Assembly (NCBI GenBank): GCA_964448105.1
Contig: CAYUVK010000012.1
Location: 5,747 to 69,746 of the forward strand
Source of the DNA: CAVQBP01 sp964448105
GTDB lineage: Bacteria; Bacteroidota; Ignavibacteria; Ignavibacteriales; Ignavibacteriaceae
DNA: 64,000 nt
Direction: 5' to 3'
Part shown: piece after piece, positions 28,012 to 35,843 of the stretch
Position numbering within the stretch: position 1 is the stretch's first letter
Layout of the letters: each line of letters opens with the position of its first letter
The notes under the pieces: generated by a model
What the model was told of the DNA's origin: nothing
What the model saw: only the letters and a program-made list of their open reading frames with translations
Database searches by the model: none
Made by a program: the position numbers and the translations under genes

Positions 28012-30135
28012 ATGGAGTTAGAAAAGTTCAGTTACGATAATAAGATTGTAAAAAGCTTCGCGGTGGCTACTATTTTTTGGGGATTAGTAGGAATGCTTGT
28101 TGGTCTTCTTATCGCTTCCCAATTATTTTTTCCTGCTTTAAATTTTAATGTTCCTTTTACAACATTCGGACGCATTCGACCTCTCCATACAAATGCTGCA
28201 ATTTTTGCTTTTGTAGGGAATGCAATCTTTATGGGGGTTTATTATTCCCTACAAAGATTATGTAAGGCAAGAATGTTCAATGACTTTTTAAGCAAATTCC
28301 ATTTTTGGGGATGGCAATTAATTATTGTTGCTGCTGCTATTTCTCTCCCGCTCGGTTTAACAACTAGTAAAGAATATGCCGAACTTGAATGGCCTATTGA
28401 TATTGCCATAGTTATTGTCTGGGTTGCATTCGGAATTAATATGTTCGGAACAATAATTAAAAGAAGAGAAAAACATATGTATGTTGCAATATGGTTTTAT
28501 ATTGCAACATGGGTAACAGTGGCAGTTCTTCATATTGTTAATTCAATTGAACTTCCTGTTAGTTTTATGAAAAGCTACCCTGTCTATGCAGGCGTTCAGG
28601 ATGCATTGGTTCAATGGTGGTATGGTCATAATGCTGTAGCTTTCTTTTTAACAACTCCATATCTTGGTTTGATGTATTATTATTTACCAAAGGCTGCCAA
28701 CCGTCCTATTTATTCATACCGGCTTTCGATAATTCATTTCTGGGCATTAATTTTTATATACATATGGGCAGGTCCGCATCATCTTCTTTATACGGCATTA
28801 CCGGATTGGGCTCAATCATTAGGAACAGTTTTTTCAATTATGCTTATTGCTCCTTCCTGGGGTGGAATGATAAACGGTTTGTTAACACTAAGAGGTGCAT
28901 GGGATAAAGTTAGGCAAGATCCTATACTAAAATTTATGGTTGTTGCAGTAACTGCTTATGGTATGGCTACATTTGAAGGTCCCATGCTTGCATTAAAAAA
29001 TGTAAATGCAATTGCACATTTTACAGATTGGATTATTGCACATGTTCATATGGGAACACTTGCATGGAATGGTTTCTTGACATTTGGAATTCTTTATTGG
29101 TTAATTCCCAGGTTATTTAAAACTAATTTATATTCTAAAAAGCTTGCTAATGTGCATTTCTGGATAGGTACTCTTGGAATTGTTTTTTATGTCTCTGCAA
29201 TGTACTGGTCGGGAATTACACAATCTTTAATGTGGAAACAATTTAATCCCCTCGGTCAGCTTCAATATCCGAATTTCCTTGAAACCGTTCTGCAGATAAT
29301 TCCAATGTATATGATAAGAGCAACAGGGGGTGCTTTATATTTAACCGGTGTTGTAATGATGACTTACAATTTGTATAAGACAGCTAAGCAGGGAAGTTTT
29401 GTTGCCAATGAAGATGCTGAGGCTCCGGCATTGATAAAAATGAAAGAAAGGGAAGGTTACTCCCACCGGTGGCTTGAAAAGAGACCCTGGCAGTTTACTC
29501 TTGTTGCTACAGTAGTAATTTTAATTGGCGGTTTAGTTGAATTCATTCCAACATTTTTAGTAAAATCTAATGTGCCCACAATTGCAAGCGTAAAACCATA
29601 TACTCCTCTTGAATTACAGGGCAGGGATATTTATATAAGAGAAGGATGTGTAGGTTGTCATTCACAATTAATTCGTCCATTCAGATCCGAAACAGAAAGA
29701 TACGGTGAATATTCCAAGGCAGGTGAGTATGTTTATGATCATCCTTTCTTATGGGGTTCCAAGAGAACCGGTCCAGACTTACATAGGGAAGGAGGGAAAT
29801 ATCCAAATTTATGGCACTACCTGCATATGCAAAATCCTGCTTCTATGTCGCCAGGTTCCATAATGCCTAACTTTCCCTGGCTTTTAACTAATGAGCTGGA
29901 TACAACAACAACTGCTAAAAAAATAGAAGTGATGAGAAGATTGGGAGTACCATATCCCGACGGATATGAAGCTATCGCAAATCAAGATTTAAGAAAACAA
30001 GCCGAAGAAATTACAGATGATTTGCAAAAAAACGGAGCACCGGCGGAGAGCAATAAAGAAATAATTGCGCTAATTGCTTATTTGCAAAGATTAGGAACAG
30101 ATATTAGAGTGAATACCACAACAGCAAATAAATAA
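28012..30135 (+). CDS. ccoNO: cbb3-type cytochrome c oxidase, fused subunits I and II (CcoNO)
   Basis: The high-affinity terminal oxidase core: CcoN reduces oxygen at a haem b3-CuB centre and CcoO brings electrons through haem c. The first ~480 residues are CcoN with about twelve to fourteen membrane segments, the low-spin haem His in RPLHTNAAIF, the CuB region WWYGHNAV and the distal HVHMGTLAWNG motif (about 343-353). A further helix links to the periplasmic CcoO domain with C546-V-G-C549-H550 and the conserved SQLIRPFRSE, GPDLHREGGKY and SIMPNFPWL segments. Separate genes are the rule in proteobacteria; fusion is common in Bacteroidota. The ATG follows a perfect AAAGGAG. Confidence 0.96.
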   Translation: MELEKFSYDNKIVKSFAVATIFWGLVGMLVGLLIASQLFFPALNFNVPFTTFGRIRPLHTNAAIFAFVGNAIFMGVYYSLQRLCKARMFNDFLSKFHFWGWQLIIVAAAISLPLGLTTSKEYAELEWPIDIAIVIVWVAFGINMFGTIIKRREKHMYVAIWFYIATWVTVAVLHIVNSIELPVSFMKSYPVYAGVQDALVQWWYGHNAVAFFLTTPYLGLMYYYLPKAANRPIYSYRLSIIHFWALIFIYIWAGPHHLLYTALPDWAQSLGTVFSIMLIAPSWGGMINGLLTLRGAWDKVRQDPILKFMVVAVTAYGMATFEGPMLALKNVNAIAHFTDWIIAHVHMGTLAWNGFLTFGILYWLIPRLFKTNLYSKKLANVHFWIGTLGIVFYVSAMYWSGITQSLMWKQFNPLGQLQYPNFLETVLQIIPMYMIRATGGALYLTGVVMMTYNLYKTAKQGSFVANEDAEAPALIKMKEREGYSHRWLEKRPWQFTLVATVVILIGGLVEFIPTFLVKSNVPTIASVKPYTPLELQGRDIYIREGCVGCHSQLIRPFRSETERYGEYSKAGEYVYDHPFLWGSKRTGPDLHREGGKYPNLWHYLHMQNPASMSPGSIMPNFPWLLTNELDTTTTAKKIEVMRRLGVPYPDGYEAIANQDLRKQAEEITDDLQKNGAPAESNKEIIALIAYLQRLGTDIRVNTTTANK

Positions 30136-30136
30136 T

Positions 30137-30343
30137 ATGTTTAAGGAAGTTTTACAATCTATTGAAGGAATAGGCATTTACCCGATTATTTCGATGGTTG
30201 TATTCGTTATTTTTTTTGTAGCAGTTATTATCTGGTACTTTAAAGCAGATAAAATATATTTAAATAAAATGAAAAATTTGCCATTAGATAATGATGAGAA
30301 ATCAAATTCAAATAACACAGGTGGAAACCATGATAAAAATTAA
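30137..30343 (+). CDS. ccoQ: CcoQ-like small membrane subunit of cbb3 oxidase
   Basis: A 68-residue protein with one membrane helix (about 14-37) and a polar Asn/Asp-rich tail, matching CcoQ/FixQ in size, topology and position. CcoQ stabilises the oxidase complex. The start lies one base after the ccoNO stop and the 3' end overlaps the start of ccoP by 14 bp, so translation is coupled. Identification depends heavily on context because the family has little conserved sequence. Confidence 0.8.
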   Translation: MFKEVLQSIEGIGIYPIISMVVFVIFFVAVIIWYFKADKIYLNKMKNLPLDNDEKSNSNNTGGNHDKN

Positions 30344-31190
30344 AAAGAAGTTTTTAATCTTAATTCTTCAAACACTGGGATTTATACTCTTTTTTGTAAA
30401 CGGTTCTGTAATTGCACAGACTCAAAATGAACAAATAGATCCTTCTATATATGATATCAACCTGGTAATATTTTCAATAATAATAATAATTGTATTTTTC
30501 GCTTTTTTATACTACGGAATGGATAAAGTAATTGAAAGACCAAAAAGATTTTCAAATATATTTATTAAGGTTAGGAATTATGTTGTAGGTTTAGCGCCTA
30601 TGGAAAAAGAAAAAGATATTTTAATGGAGCATGATTTTGATGGAATAAAAGAACTTGATAATAGAATACCTCCATGGTTTAATTATCTTTTTTACGGAAC
30701 AATTATTTTCGGAATTATTTATATGCTTGATTATCATGTATTAAAAACGGGGAAACTCCCTGCCCAGGAATACCAGGAAGAGATGCAGCAAGCAGCATTA
30801 CAAAGAGCAGAATTAATAAGATCAGGTGCTTTGGTAAATGAAAATAGTGTTACACGATTAATAGATGCATCGGCTCTAAGCGATGGAAAAGAAATATTTA
30901 AAGCAAACTGCGTTCCCTGTCATGGAGAAAATGGACAGGGTATCATAGGCCCTAATTTAACCGATGAATACTGGATTCATGGTGGGGGTATAAAGAATGT
31001 CTTTAAGACAATAAAATATGGTGTCCCTGCAAAAGGGATGCTTACCTGGGAAGGGAAGCTTAATCCAAGAGAAATTCAAGAAGTAGCAAGCTATGTACTT
31101 TCACTGAAGGGAACTAATCCGCCTAATGCAAAAGCACCTCAAGGACAAAAATGGGAAGAGACAGATAGTACGAAAACAGCTAAAAAATAA
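30330..31190 (+). CDS. ccoP: Cytochrome c oxidase cbb3-type subunit CcoP, monohaem
   Basis: Delivers electrons from soluble cytochromes to CcoO. I choose the ATG at 30330, which has AGGTGG just ahead of it, over an upstream in-frame ATG at 30291 inside ccoQ. The 286-residue product has an N-terminal hydrophobic stretch (probably a signal or extra helix), a second helix (about 37-55), the FixP-type helix PPWFNYLFYGTIIFGIIYML and one periplasmic cytochrome domain. Only one haem site is present, C194-V-P-C197-H198, with GIIGPNLTDEYWIHGG and a Met in KGMLTWEGKL. Proteobacterial CcoP has two haems; the single-haem form is known in this part of the tree. Confidence 0.92.
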   Translation: MIKIKKKFLILILQTLGFILFFVNGSVIAQTQNEQIDPSIYDINLVIFSIIIIIVFFAFLYYGMDKVIERPKRFSNIFIKVRNYVVGLAPMEKEKDILMEHDFDGIKELDNRIPPWFNYLFYGTIIFGIIYMLDYHVLKTGKLPAQEYQEEMQQAALQRAELIRSGALVNENSVTRLIDASALSDGKEIFKANCVPCHGENGQGIIGPNLTDEYWIHGGGIKNVFKTIKYGVPAKGMLTWEGKLNPREIQEVASYVLSLKGTNPPNAKAPQGQKWEETDSTKTAKK

Positions 31191-31235
31191 TTTTAGTTAT
31201 TGCAGAAATGAATAATATAATAAATAAGTTTTAAG

Positions 31236-32651
31236 ATGGAACAAGTAAAAGAAGAGAAATCGTTTAGAGATCAGTTATCAACCGTAAGTAAAGAAGGCAA
31301 AAGAAATTGGATTTATCCTAAAAAACCTTTTGGCAGGTTTTATAATGCACGTAATATAGTCAGTGGAATTTTACTTTTAATCCTAATTATTACTCCATTT
31401 ATAAAAGTGCATGATCAATCATTCATGCTGTTTGATTTTCCAAACAGAAATTTTATCCTTTTCAGCATCCCTTTCGGTCCGCATGATTTTCATCTTTTTG
31501 TTCTTGCAATGATAGCAGTAATTGTTTTTATAATTCTGTTCACTGCAGTATTCGGAAGAGTATTTTGCGGCTGGGCCTGTCCCCAAACAATTTTTATGGA
31601 AATGGTTTTTAGAAAAATTGAATATTGGATCGAAGGGGATGCTTATGCACAAAGGAGACTAGATAAAGCTAATTGGACAGGAGAAAAAATATTTAAAAAA
31701 ACTCTTAAGCACGGAATATTTTTTGGCATCTCTTTTTTTATTTCAAATATTTTTCTTTCGTACATAATAAGCATAGATAAGTTGTGGCAAATTATAACCG
31801 ATCCTCCATCGGAACATATTGCCGGATTAATTTCCATGCTGGCATTCTCAGGAGTTTTTTACTGGATATTCTCTTATTTCCGCGAACAGGTTTGTACAAT
31901 AGTATGCCCTTACGGCAGACTGCAGGGGGTTTTACTTGACCAGGATTCGATTGTTATTGCATATGATTATAAAAGAGGCGACCCAAGGGGCAAAATAAAA
32001 AAAGATGAAGTGCAAGTTGGCTTGGGTGATTGTGTTAATGATAAATTATGTGTTGAAGTTTGTCCAACCGGCATTGATATAAGGGATGGGATTCAGCTTG
32101 AATGCGTGAATTGTACGGCTTGTATAGATGCATGCGATTATGTAATGGATAAAGTAAATCGACCGCGGGGATTAATTAGATATGCATCTTTAAATGGTAT
32201 AGAAAAGAAATCTAAATTTAAATTTACTCCAAGAATGATTGGTTATTCTTTTCTGCTTACAATATTAGTCGGTGTACTTGGCTATTTATTAATTACAAGA
32301 ACCGATTTTAATATAAATATATTACGAACTCCCGGTATGCTTTTCCAGGAACAGCCCGGCAACATGATTAGTAATTTGTATGATCTGGATATAATAAACA
32401 AGACTTTTCATAAAGCCCGAATTAATATAAGACTGAAAAATAATTTGAATGGTGAAATAAAAGTAATCGGCAGCAATCTTTTGATGGAACCTCAGGATAA
32501 TCTTGAAGCTAAATTTTTACTTCTTCTTCCACGGGCGGAATTAAAAAGTATGAATACACCAATTACTATTGATGTCTATTCAAATGGAAAATTGTTAGAA
32601 GAAGTTAGTACATCATTTTTAGGCCCTATGAATAAAAAGGAAAACGGTTAA
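31236..32651 (+). CDS. ccoG: Cytochrome c oxidase accessory protein CcoG (FixG/RdxA)
   Basis: Membrane-bound iron-sulfur protein required for cbb3 assembly and thought to act as a cupric reductase. Several membrane helices in the first ~210 residues include the conserved VFCGWACPQTIFMEMVFR. A cytoplasmic Cys-rich region follows: CTIVCPYGRLQG, then CVEVCPTGIDIRDGIQLEC and CTACIDACDYVMDK, which fits two [4Fe-4S] clusters. A last helix (about 325-345) leads to a periplasmic Ig-like FixG domain. The 471-residue length is normal. It overlaps the ATG of ccoH by one base. Confidence 0.95.
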   Translation: MEQVKEEKSFRDQLSTVSKEGKRNWIYPKKPFGRFYNARNIVSGILLLILIITPFIKVHDQSFMLFDFPNRNFILFSIPFGPHDFHLFVLAMIAVIVFIILFTAVFGRVFCGWACPQTIFMEMVFRKIEYWIEGDAYAQRRLDKANWTGEKIFKKTLKHGIFFGISFFISNIFLSYIISIDKLWQIITDPPSEHIAGLISMLAFSGVFYWIFSYFREQVCTIVCPYGRLQGVLLDQDSIVIAYDYKRGDPRGKIKKDEVQVGLGDCVNDKLCVEVCPTGIDIRDGIQLECVNCTACIDACDYVMDKVNRPRGLIRYASLNGIEKKSKFKFTPRMIGYSFLLTILVGVLGYLLITRTDFNINILRTPGMLFQEQPGNMISNLYDLDIINKTFHKARINIRLKNNLNGEIKVIGSNLLMEPQDNLEAKFLLLLPRAELKSMNTPITIDVYSNGKLLEEVSTSFLGPMNKKENG

Positions 32652-33106
32652 TGAAAAAATCTGTAAAATTTAATTGGGGTACCGGGATATTTATATCAAT
32701 AGTTATTTTCATGATAATCACAGTAATTTTAACTATCATATTTATGAACCAAAGAGTTGATCTGGTAACTAATAATTATTATGAAAAAACTTTAACCTAT
32801 CAAAAACAAATTGATACTTATAAAAGAACCGCAGAACTTAAGCAGAGAGTTTCATTTAATTATGCAGACAATAAAATAAATATCTCTTTTCCGGATTCAT
32901 ATTTACAACAGATCAATGACGGTAAATTATACTTTTATCGTCCATCCGATTCAAGAAAAGATTTTACTATTCCAATTCAGCTTGATAAAAGAGGAAGCCA
33001 GACTTTTAATATGACAAAAATTGATAAAGGATACTGGAAAGTTGAAATCCAATGGACAATGGATAATCAGAATTATTTGATGGAAAAGTCTGTTTTAATT
33101 TATTAA
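32651..33106 (+). CDS. ccoH: FixH/CcoH family protein, cbb3 assembly
   Basis: A 151-residue protein with one N-terminal membrane helix (about 11-31) and a periplasmic beta-rich domain. The juxtamembrane motif NNYYEKTLTYQKQID is the clearest FixH mark, and the C-terminal GYWKVEIQWTMDNQNYLMEK fits the fold. CcoH stabilises or helps assemble the oxidase, probably with CcoI. Its start overlaps the ccoG stop (TAATG), indicating coupled translation. Confidence 0.9.
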   Translation: MKKSVKFNWGTGIFISIVIFMIITVILTIIFMNQRVDLVTNNYYEKTLTYQKQIDTYKRTAELKQRVSFNYADNKINISFPDSYLQQINDGKLYFYRPSDSRKDFTIPIQLDKRGSQTFNMTKIDKGYWKVEIQWTMDNQNYLMEKSVLIY

Positions 33107-33142
33107 TGATACACTCATGTATAAGGGTGTCAAAAAAATGTG

Positions 33143-33219
33143 TTTGTCATTTCGACCGAAGGGAGAAATCTTACCATCCGCAAAGATTTCTCGGTCGAAG
33201 ACTCCCTCGAAATGACAAA
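33143..33219. repeat. Palindromic intergenic repeat element (REP-like)
   Basis: Two-tier inverted repeat between ccoH and the SafE-like gene. The outer arms TTTGTCATTTCGA (33143-33155) and TCGAAATGACAAA (33207-33219) are perfect 13-bp complements. The inner arms GAGAAATCTT (33163-33172) and AAGATTTCTC (33183-33192) are perfect 10-bp complements. This is the well-known GTCATTTCGA...AGATTTCTC type of dispersed palindrome, which is repeatedly mis-called as short proteins. No second copy is visible in this window. Confidence 0.85.
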
Positions 33220-33262
33220 TTTTTACTTTTTAATCACCTTCACAAAAACATTAGAACATCTT

Positions 33263-33967
33263 ATGGAAATATTAGCCGGTTTAATAATAGGATTTGTAGG
33301 AAGTTTCCATTGTATAGGGATGTGCGGACCAATTGCACTAGCTTTACCAATTTCTAATTCGGAGAATTTTAAATTTTTTGCAGGAAGAATACTCTATAAT
33401 TTGGGCAGGATTTTATCTTATGCATTAATGGGGGTGCTTTTCGGTTTTATTGGTGAAAAACTAGTAATTTCAGGTTTTCAACAGACTCTCTCTGTTTCTT
33501 TGGGAATAATCATTTTAATTATAGTTTTTATTCCGCAAAGATTTAGAAATAAAATATTAGCAATCAATTTTATTCAAAAAATAATAACACCCTTAAAGAC
33601 TTCTATTGGTTCTTTATTTAAACAAAAAGGTTATTCATCTTTTTTAAGTATTGGTTTTTTAAATGGATTTTTACCCTGCGGTTTTGTTTATGTGGGATTG
33701 ACAGGAGCAATCTCAACGGGAAATGCTTTTAACGGGATGCTCTTTATGATCTTTTTTGGGCTCGGTACTTTCCCCGCAATGTTTGCAGTTTCTATATTTG
33801 GTAAATTTATAAAACTTGATATAAGGAGGAGATTAAGTAAGCTGACCCCTGCTTTTGCAATTTTTCTGGCTTTGCTTTTTATAGTTCGAGGACTGAATCT
33901 GGGAATTCCATATATAAGCCCAAAGATAGGAAATAAATCACCTATTCATCAAATGATGCATAATTAA
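33263..33967 (+). CDS. SafE/DsbD-like membrane protein of the cbb3 locus
   Basis: Six-helix membrane protein (234 residues from this start) of the group annotated as sulfite exporter TauE/SafE or DsbD_2. It carries two helix motifs with Cys: GFVGSFHCIGMCGPIALALP near the N-terminus and FLNGFLPCGFVYVGL in the second half, reminiscent of the paired Cys of CcdA/DsbD and of copper-handling membrane proteins. It closes the ccoI-ccoH operon, as in many Bacteroidota, so a role in copper or redox supply to the oxidase is likely. I set the start at 33263 because the longer frame from 33140 is translated from the palindromic repeat. Confidence 0.85.
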   Translation: MEILAGLIIGFVGSFHCIGMCGPIALALPISNSENFKFFAGRILYNLGRILSYALMGVLFGFIGEKLVISGFQQTLSVSLGIIILIIVFIPQRFRNKILAINFIQKIITPLKTSIGSLFKQKGYSSFLSIGFLNGFLPCGFVYVGLTGAISTGNAFNGMLFMIFFGLGTFPAMFAVSIFGKFIKLDIRRRLSKLTPAFAIFLALLFIVRGLNLGIPYISPKIGNKSPIHQMMHN

Positions 33968-33995
33968 AAAGGGGGCTTTAATCGCCCCCTAACCA
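33967..33995 (-). terminator. Intrinsic terminator after the HU gene
   Basis: GGGGGC (33971-33976) and GCCCCC (33984-33989) form a GC-rich hairpin. Read on the minus strand the stem is followed by TTTTTAATTA, the expected U-tract after the HU gene. It may also stop the cbb3 operon from the other side. Confidence 0.85.
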
Positions 33996-33998
33996 TAA

Positions 33999-34298
33999 TT
34001 ATTTTTTCTTAGAAGGTAGAACCGAGTCTTTGGCTGCTTTAGCAATTCGGAATTTTAAGACTTTCTTAGCAGGTATTACCATCGTTTCACCTGTAGCAGG
34101 ATTTCTTCCCATTCTTTTCTTCCGATCAACTACCACTAACTTACCAATTCCCGGAAGTGTGAAAGAATTTTTTGCTTCCTTGTGAGCCAATGAAGTTAAT
34201 TCATCTAAAAATTGGCTTGCAACTTTTTTAGTAGTATCGGTTTTACTTGCAAGATGATCGACTATCTGTGATTTAGTCATTGGTTTTCCTGCTGCCAT
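33999..34298 (-). CDS. HU family DNA-binding protein
   Basis: A 99-residue histone-like protein that bends and compacts DNA. The HU signature GIGKLVVVDRKKRMGRNPATGE, including the conserved RNPATGE tip of the DNA-binding arm, is at about 47-70, with helical N-terminus (TKSQIVDHLASKTDTTKKVA). A basic tail (SVLPSKKK) follows. Monocistronic with its own terminator directly downstream. Confidence 0.95.
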   Translation of the reverse strand: MAAGKPMTKSQIVDHLASKTDTTKKVASQFLDELTSLAHKEAKNSFTLPGIGKLVVVDRKKRMGRNPATGETMVIPAKKVLKFRIAKAAKDSVLPSKKK

Positions 34299-34517
34299 AA
34301 TTTTAATCCTTTTTATTAGTGATAGTTAAAAAAATTTCGCTGTGAAGATAAATATATTTTTGATTAAAGAAAACATCCCTGACTTTTATTTGTTAAAATA
34401 TTTTAAAGTTCAATTCTATTTTTATCCGGTACTTCGAGTAGTAATGACAGCTCTTAAAACCATATTATCCTAAAAGCGGATATGTTAAAGAAAGTTACAG
34501 GAACAATAATATAAATA

Positions 34518-35588
34518 CTAAATATCATCATAGCTAATTCCTTTGAAATACCAGTTTTCGGTTTTGCGCAAATCCAGCCCTTCAACGAAAAAGTCATTGT
34601 CGGTATAATTTTTTTTAACAGGTCGTATCAATAAAGGTAATTCACCATTTATTTTTCTTTCAATCAATCTAAACAGGTTTTCTTCTTCGAAACCAAGCTC
34701 TTGTACTTTATGTTTTATATTATCTAGCAGATTAAAATGATAGACGGAAAGAATATCAAAAAATCCAGCCTTTATTATAAATCTCATTATCTTTTCAATT
34801 ATTTTTTCCTCTCCAGCATAATCTATGATAAAGCCTCGTTGTTTATTCTTTGACAGACGAAAAACGATATACCCGTTAAGGGATTTGTTTTCTATACAAT
34901 AAAGAAAAATGTATTGATCTCGCTTATTTGAAAAACGCCACCTAAGGAAATTTTCATCCTGATACAATATTAGCTTATTATCATTTGTTTTCTCACTTTC
35001 TCTCAAGTAGTGCATTTCTTCAGGCCTGGATTGTTGTGATACTATAATATCATTAAATGTTTCATATCGAATCTTTTGTGTAACCCCCTTGTATTGTCTT
35101 TTTGTAAAGTATAAATACCTGACTAGGCCCACCATATTATATTTTGAAAGATATGATTTTAGTGTAAGAGGATAAAAACCCATCTTTAGATAACCGGGCA
35201 AGGAATTTCTTGTGGCAGTTAGGTTTAAAAAGAAATAATACTTTCCCGTATATTCATCGGCAGCTTTATTACCCATGGCAACGGATAATCCTTTTCGGCG
35301 GTGGTCCGGGTGAACACAGGTATCCCCTGGAACTAGAGAAATGATCTTATCGTTTTTTTCTTTTATTTGAAATCGGAGGGGACAATACCCCCTGAAGCCG
35401 ACTACTTTTCCCTCATGTAAAGCAACTATACCGAGTGGAAATTCAGTGATGGGATTGGTACCATATTTCCAATTGAAATAATTTCTATTGTTATTTTGAT
35501 CGCCGCCTAAAAGATATTTCAAAAGTTCGATAACTTGGATATAATGTGCAGGGTTATAAGCTTGTATTTCATAATCTTTGAAGATCAA
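34518..35588 (-). CDS. GNAT family N-acetyltransferase-like protein
   Basis: A 356-residue protein with an N-terminal GNAT domain. The residues LVPGDTCVHPDHRRKGLSVAMGNKAA (two segments around residue 95-115) contain the acetyl-CoA pyrophosphate loop R-R-K-G-L. The N-terminal FNWKYGTNP is typical of the larger GNATs found near surface-polysaccharide genes. The C-terminal half has a second, weaker GNAT-like region with FLRWRF. The substrate is unknown and it stands alone, far from the glycan locus. Confidence 0.8.
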   Translation of the reverse strand: MIFKDYEIQAYNPAHYIQVIELLKYLLGGDQNNNRNYFNWKYGTNPITEFPLGIVALHEGKVVGFRGYCPLRFQIKEKNDKIISLVPGDTCVHPDHRRKGLSVAMGNKAADEYTGKYYFFLNLTATRNSLPGYLKMGFYPLTLKSYLSKYNMVGLVRYLYFTKRQYKGVTQKIRYETFNDIIVSQQSRPEEMHYLRESEKTNDNKLILYQDENFLRWRFSNKRDQYIFLYCIENKSLNGYIVFRLSKNKQRGFIIDYAGEEKIIEKIMRFIIKAGFFDILSVYHFNLLDNIKHKVQELGFEEENLFRLIERKINGELPLLIRPVKKNYTDNDFFVEGLDLRKTENWYFKGISYDDI

Positions 35589-35843
35589 AACTTTTTCTTT
35601 CTTCCAAGTTTTTTTCTGATGTTATAACGTACCCCTTATTAACTAATTAATGATAGTAAAAAATCCTTATAAAAGATATGTTATTTTGAAAAAACATTTC
35701 GAGTTTGATTTATTAAATGATGTTTAAAATCAATTTTTCTCCTAATCCGTTGCATCATCTTATTTTGTAGCTTAAAATTTAATTATTTATTTTGCTCATA
35801 TTATTTATTCGCCTTTGAATTAATGATCATTCCTTGTTGTATA

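Noticed and set aside
33106..33262. Open frames across the palindromic repeat, including a 41-residue extension of the SafE-like protein
   Set aside because: The residues derive from the inverted repeat and not from conserved coding sequence; the ATG at 33263 gives the normal N-terminus of the family.
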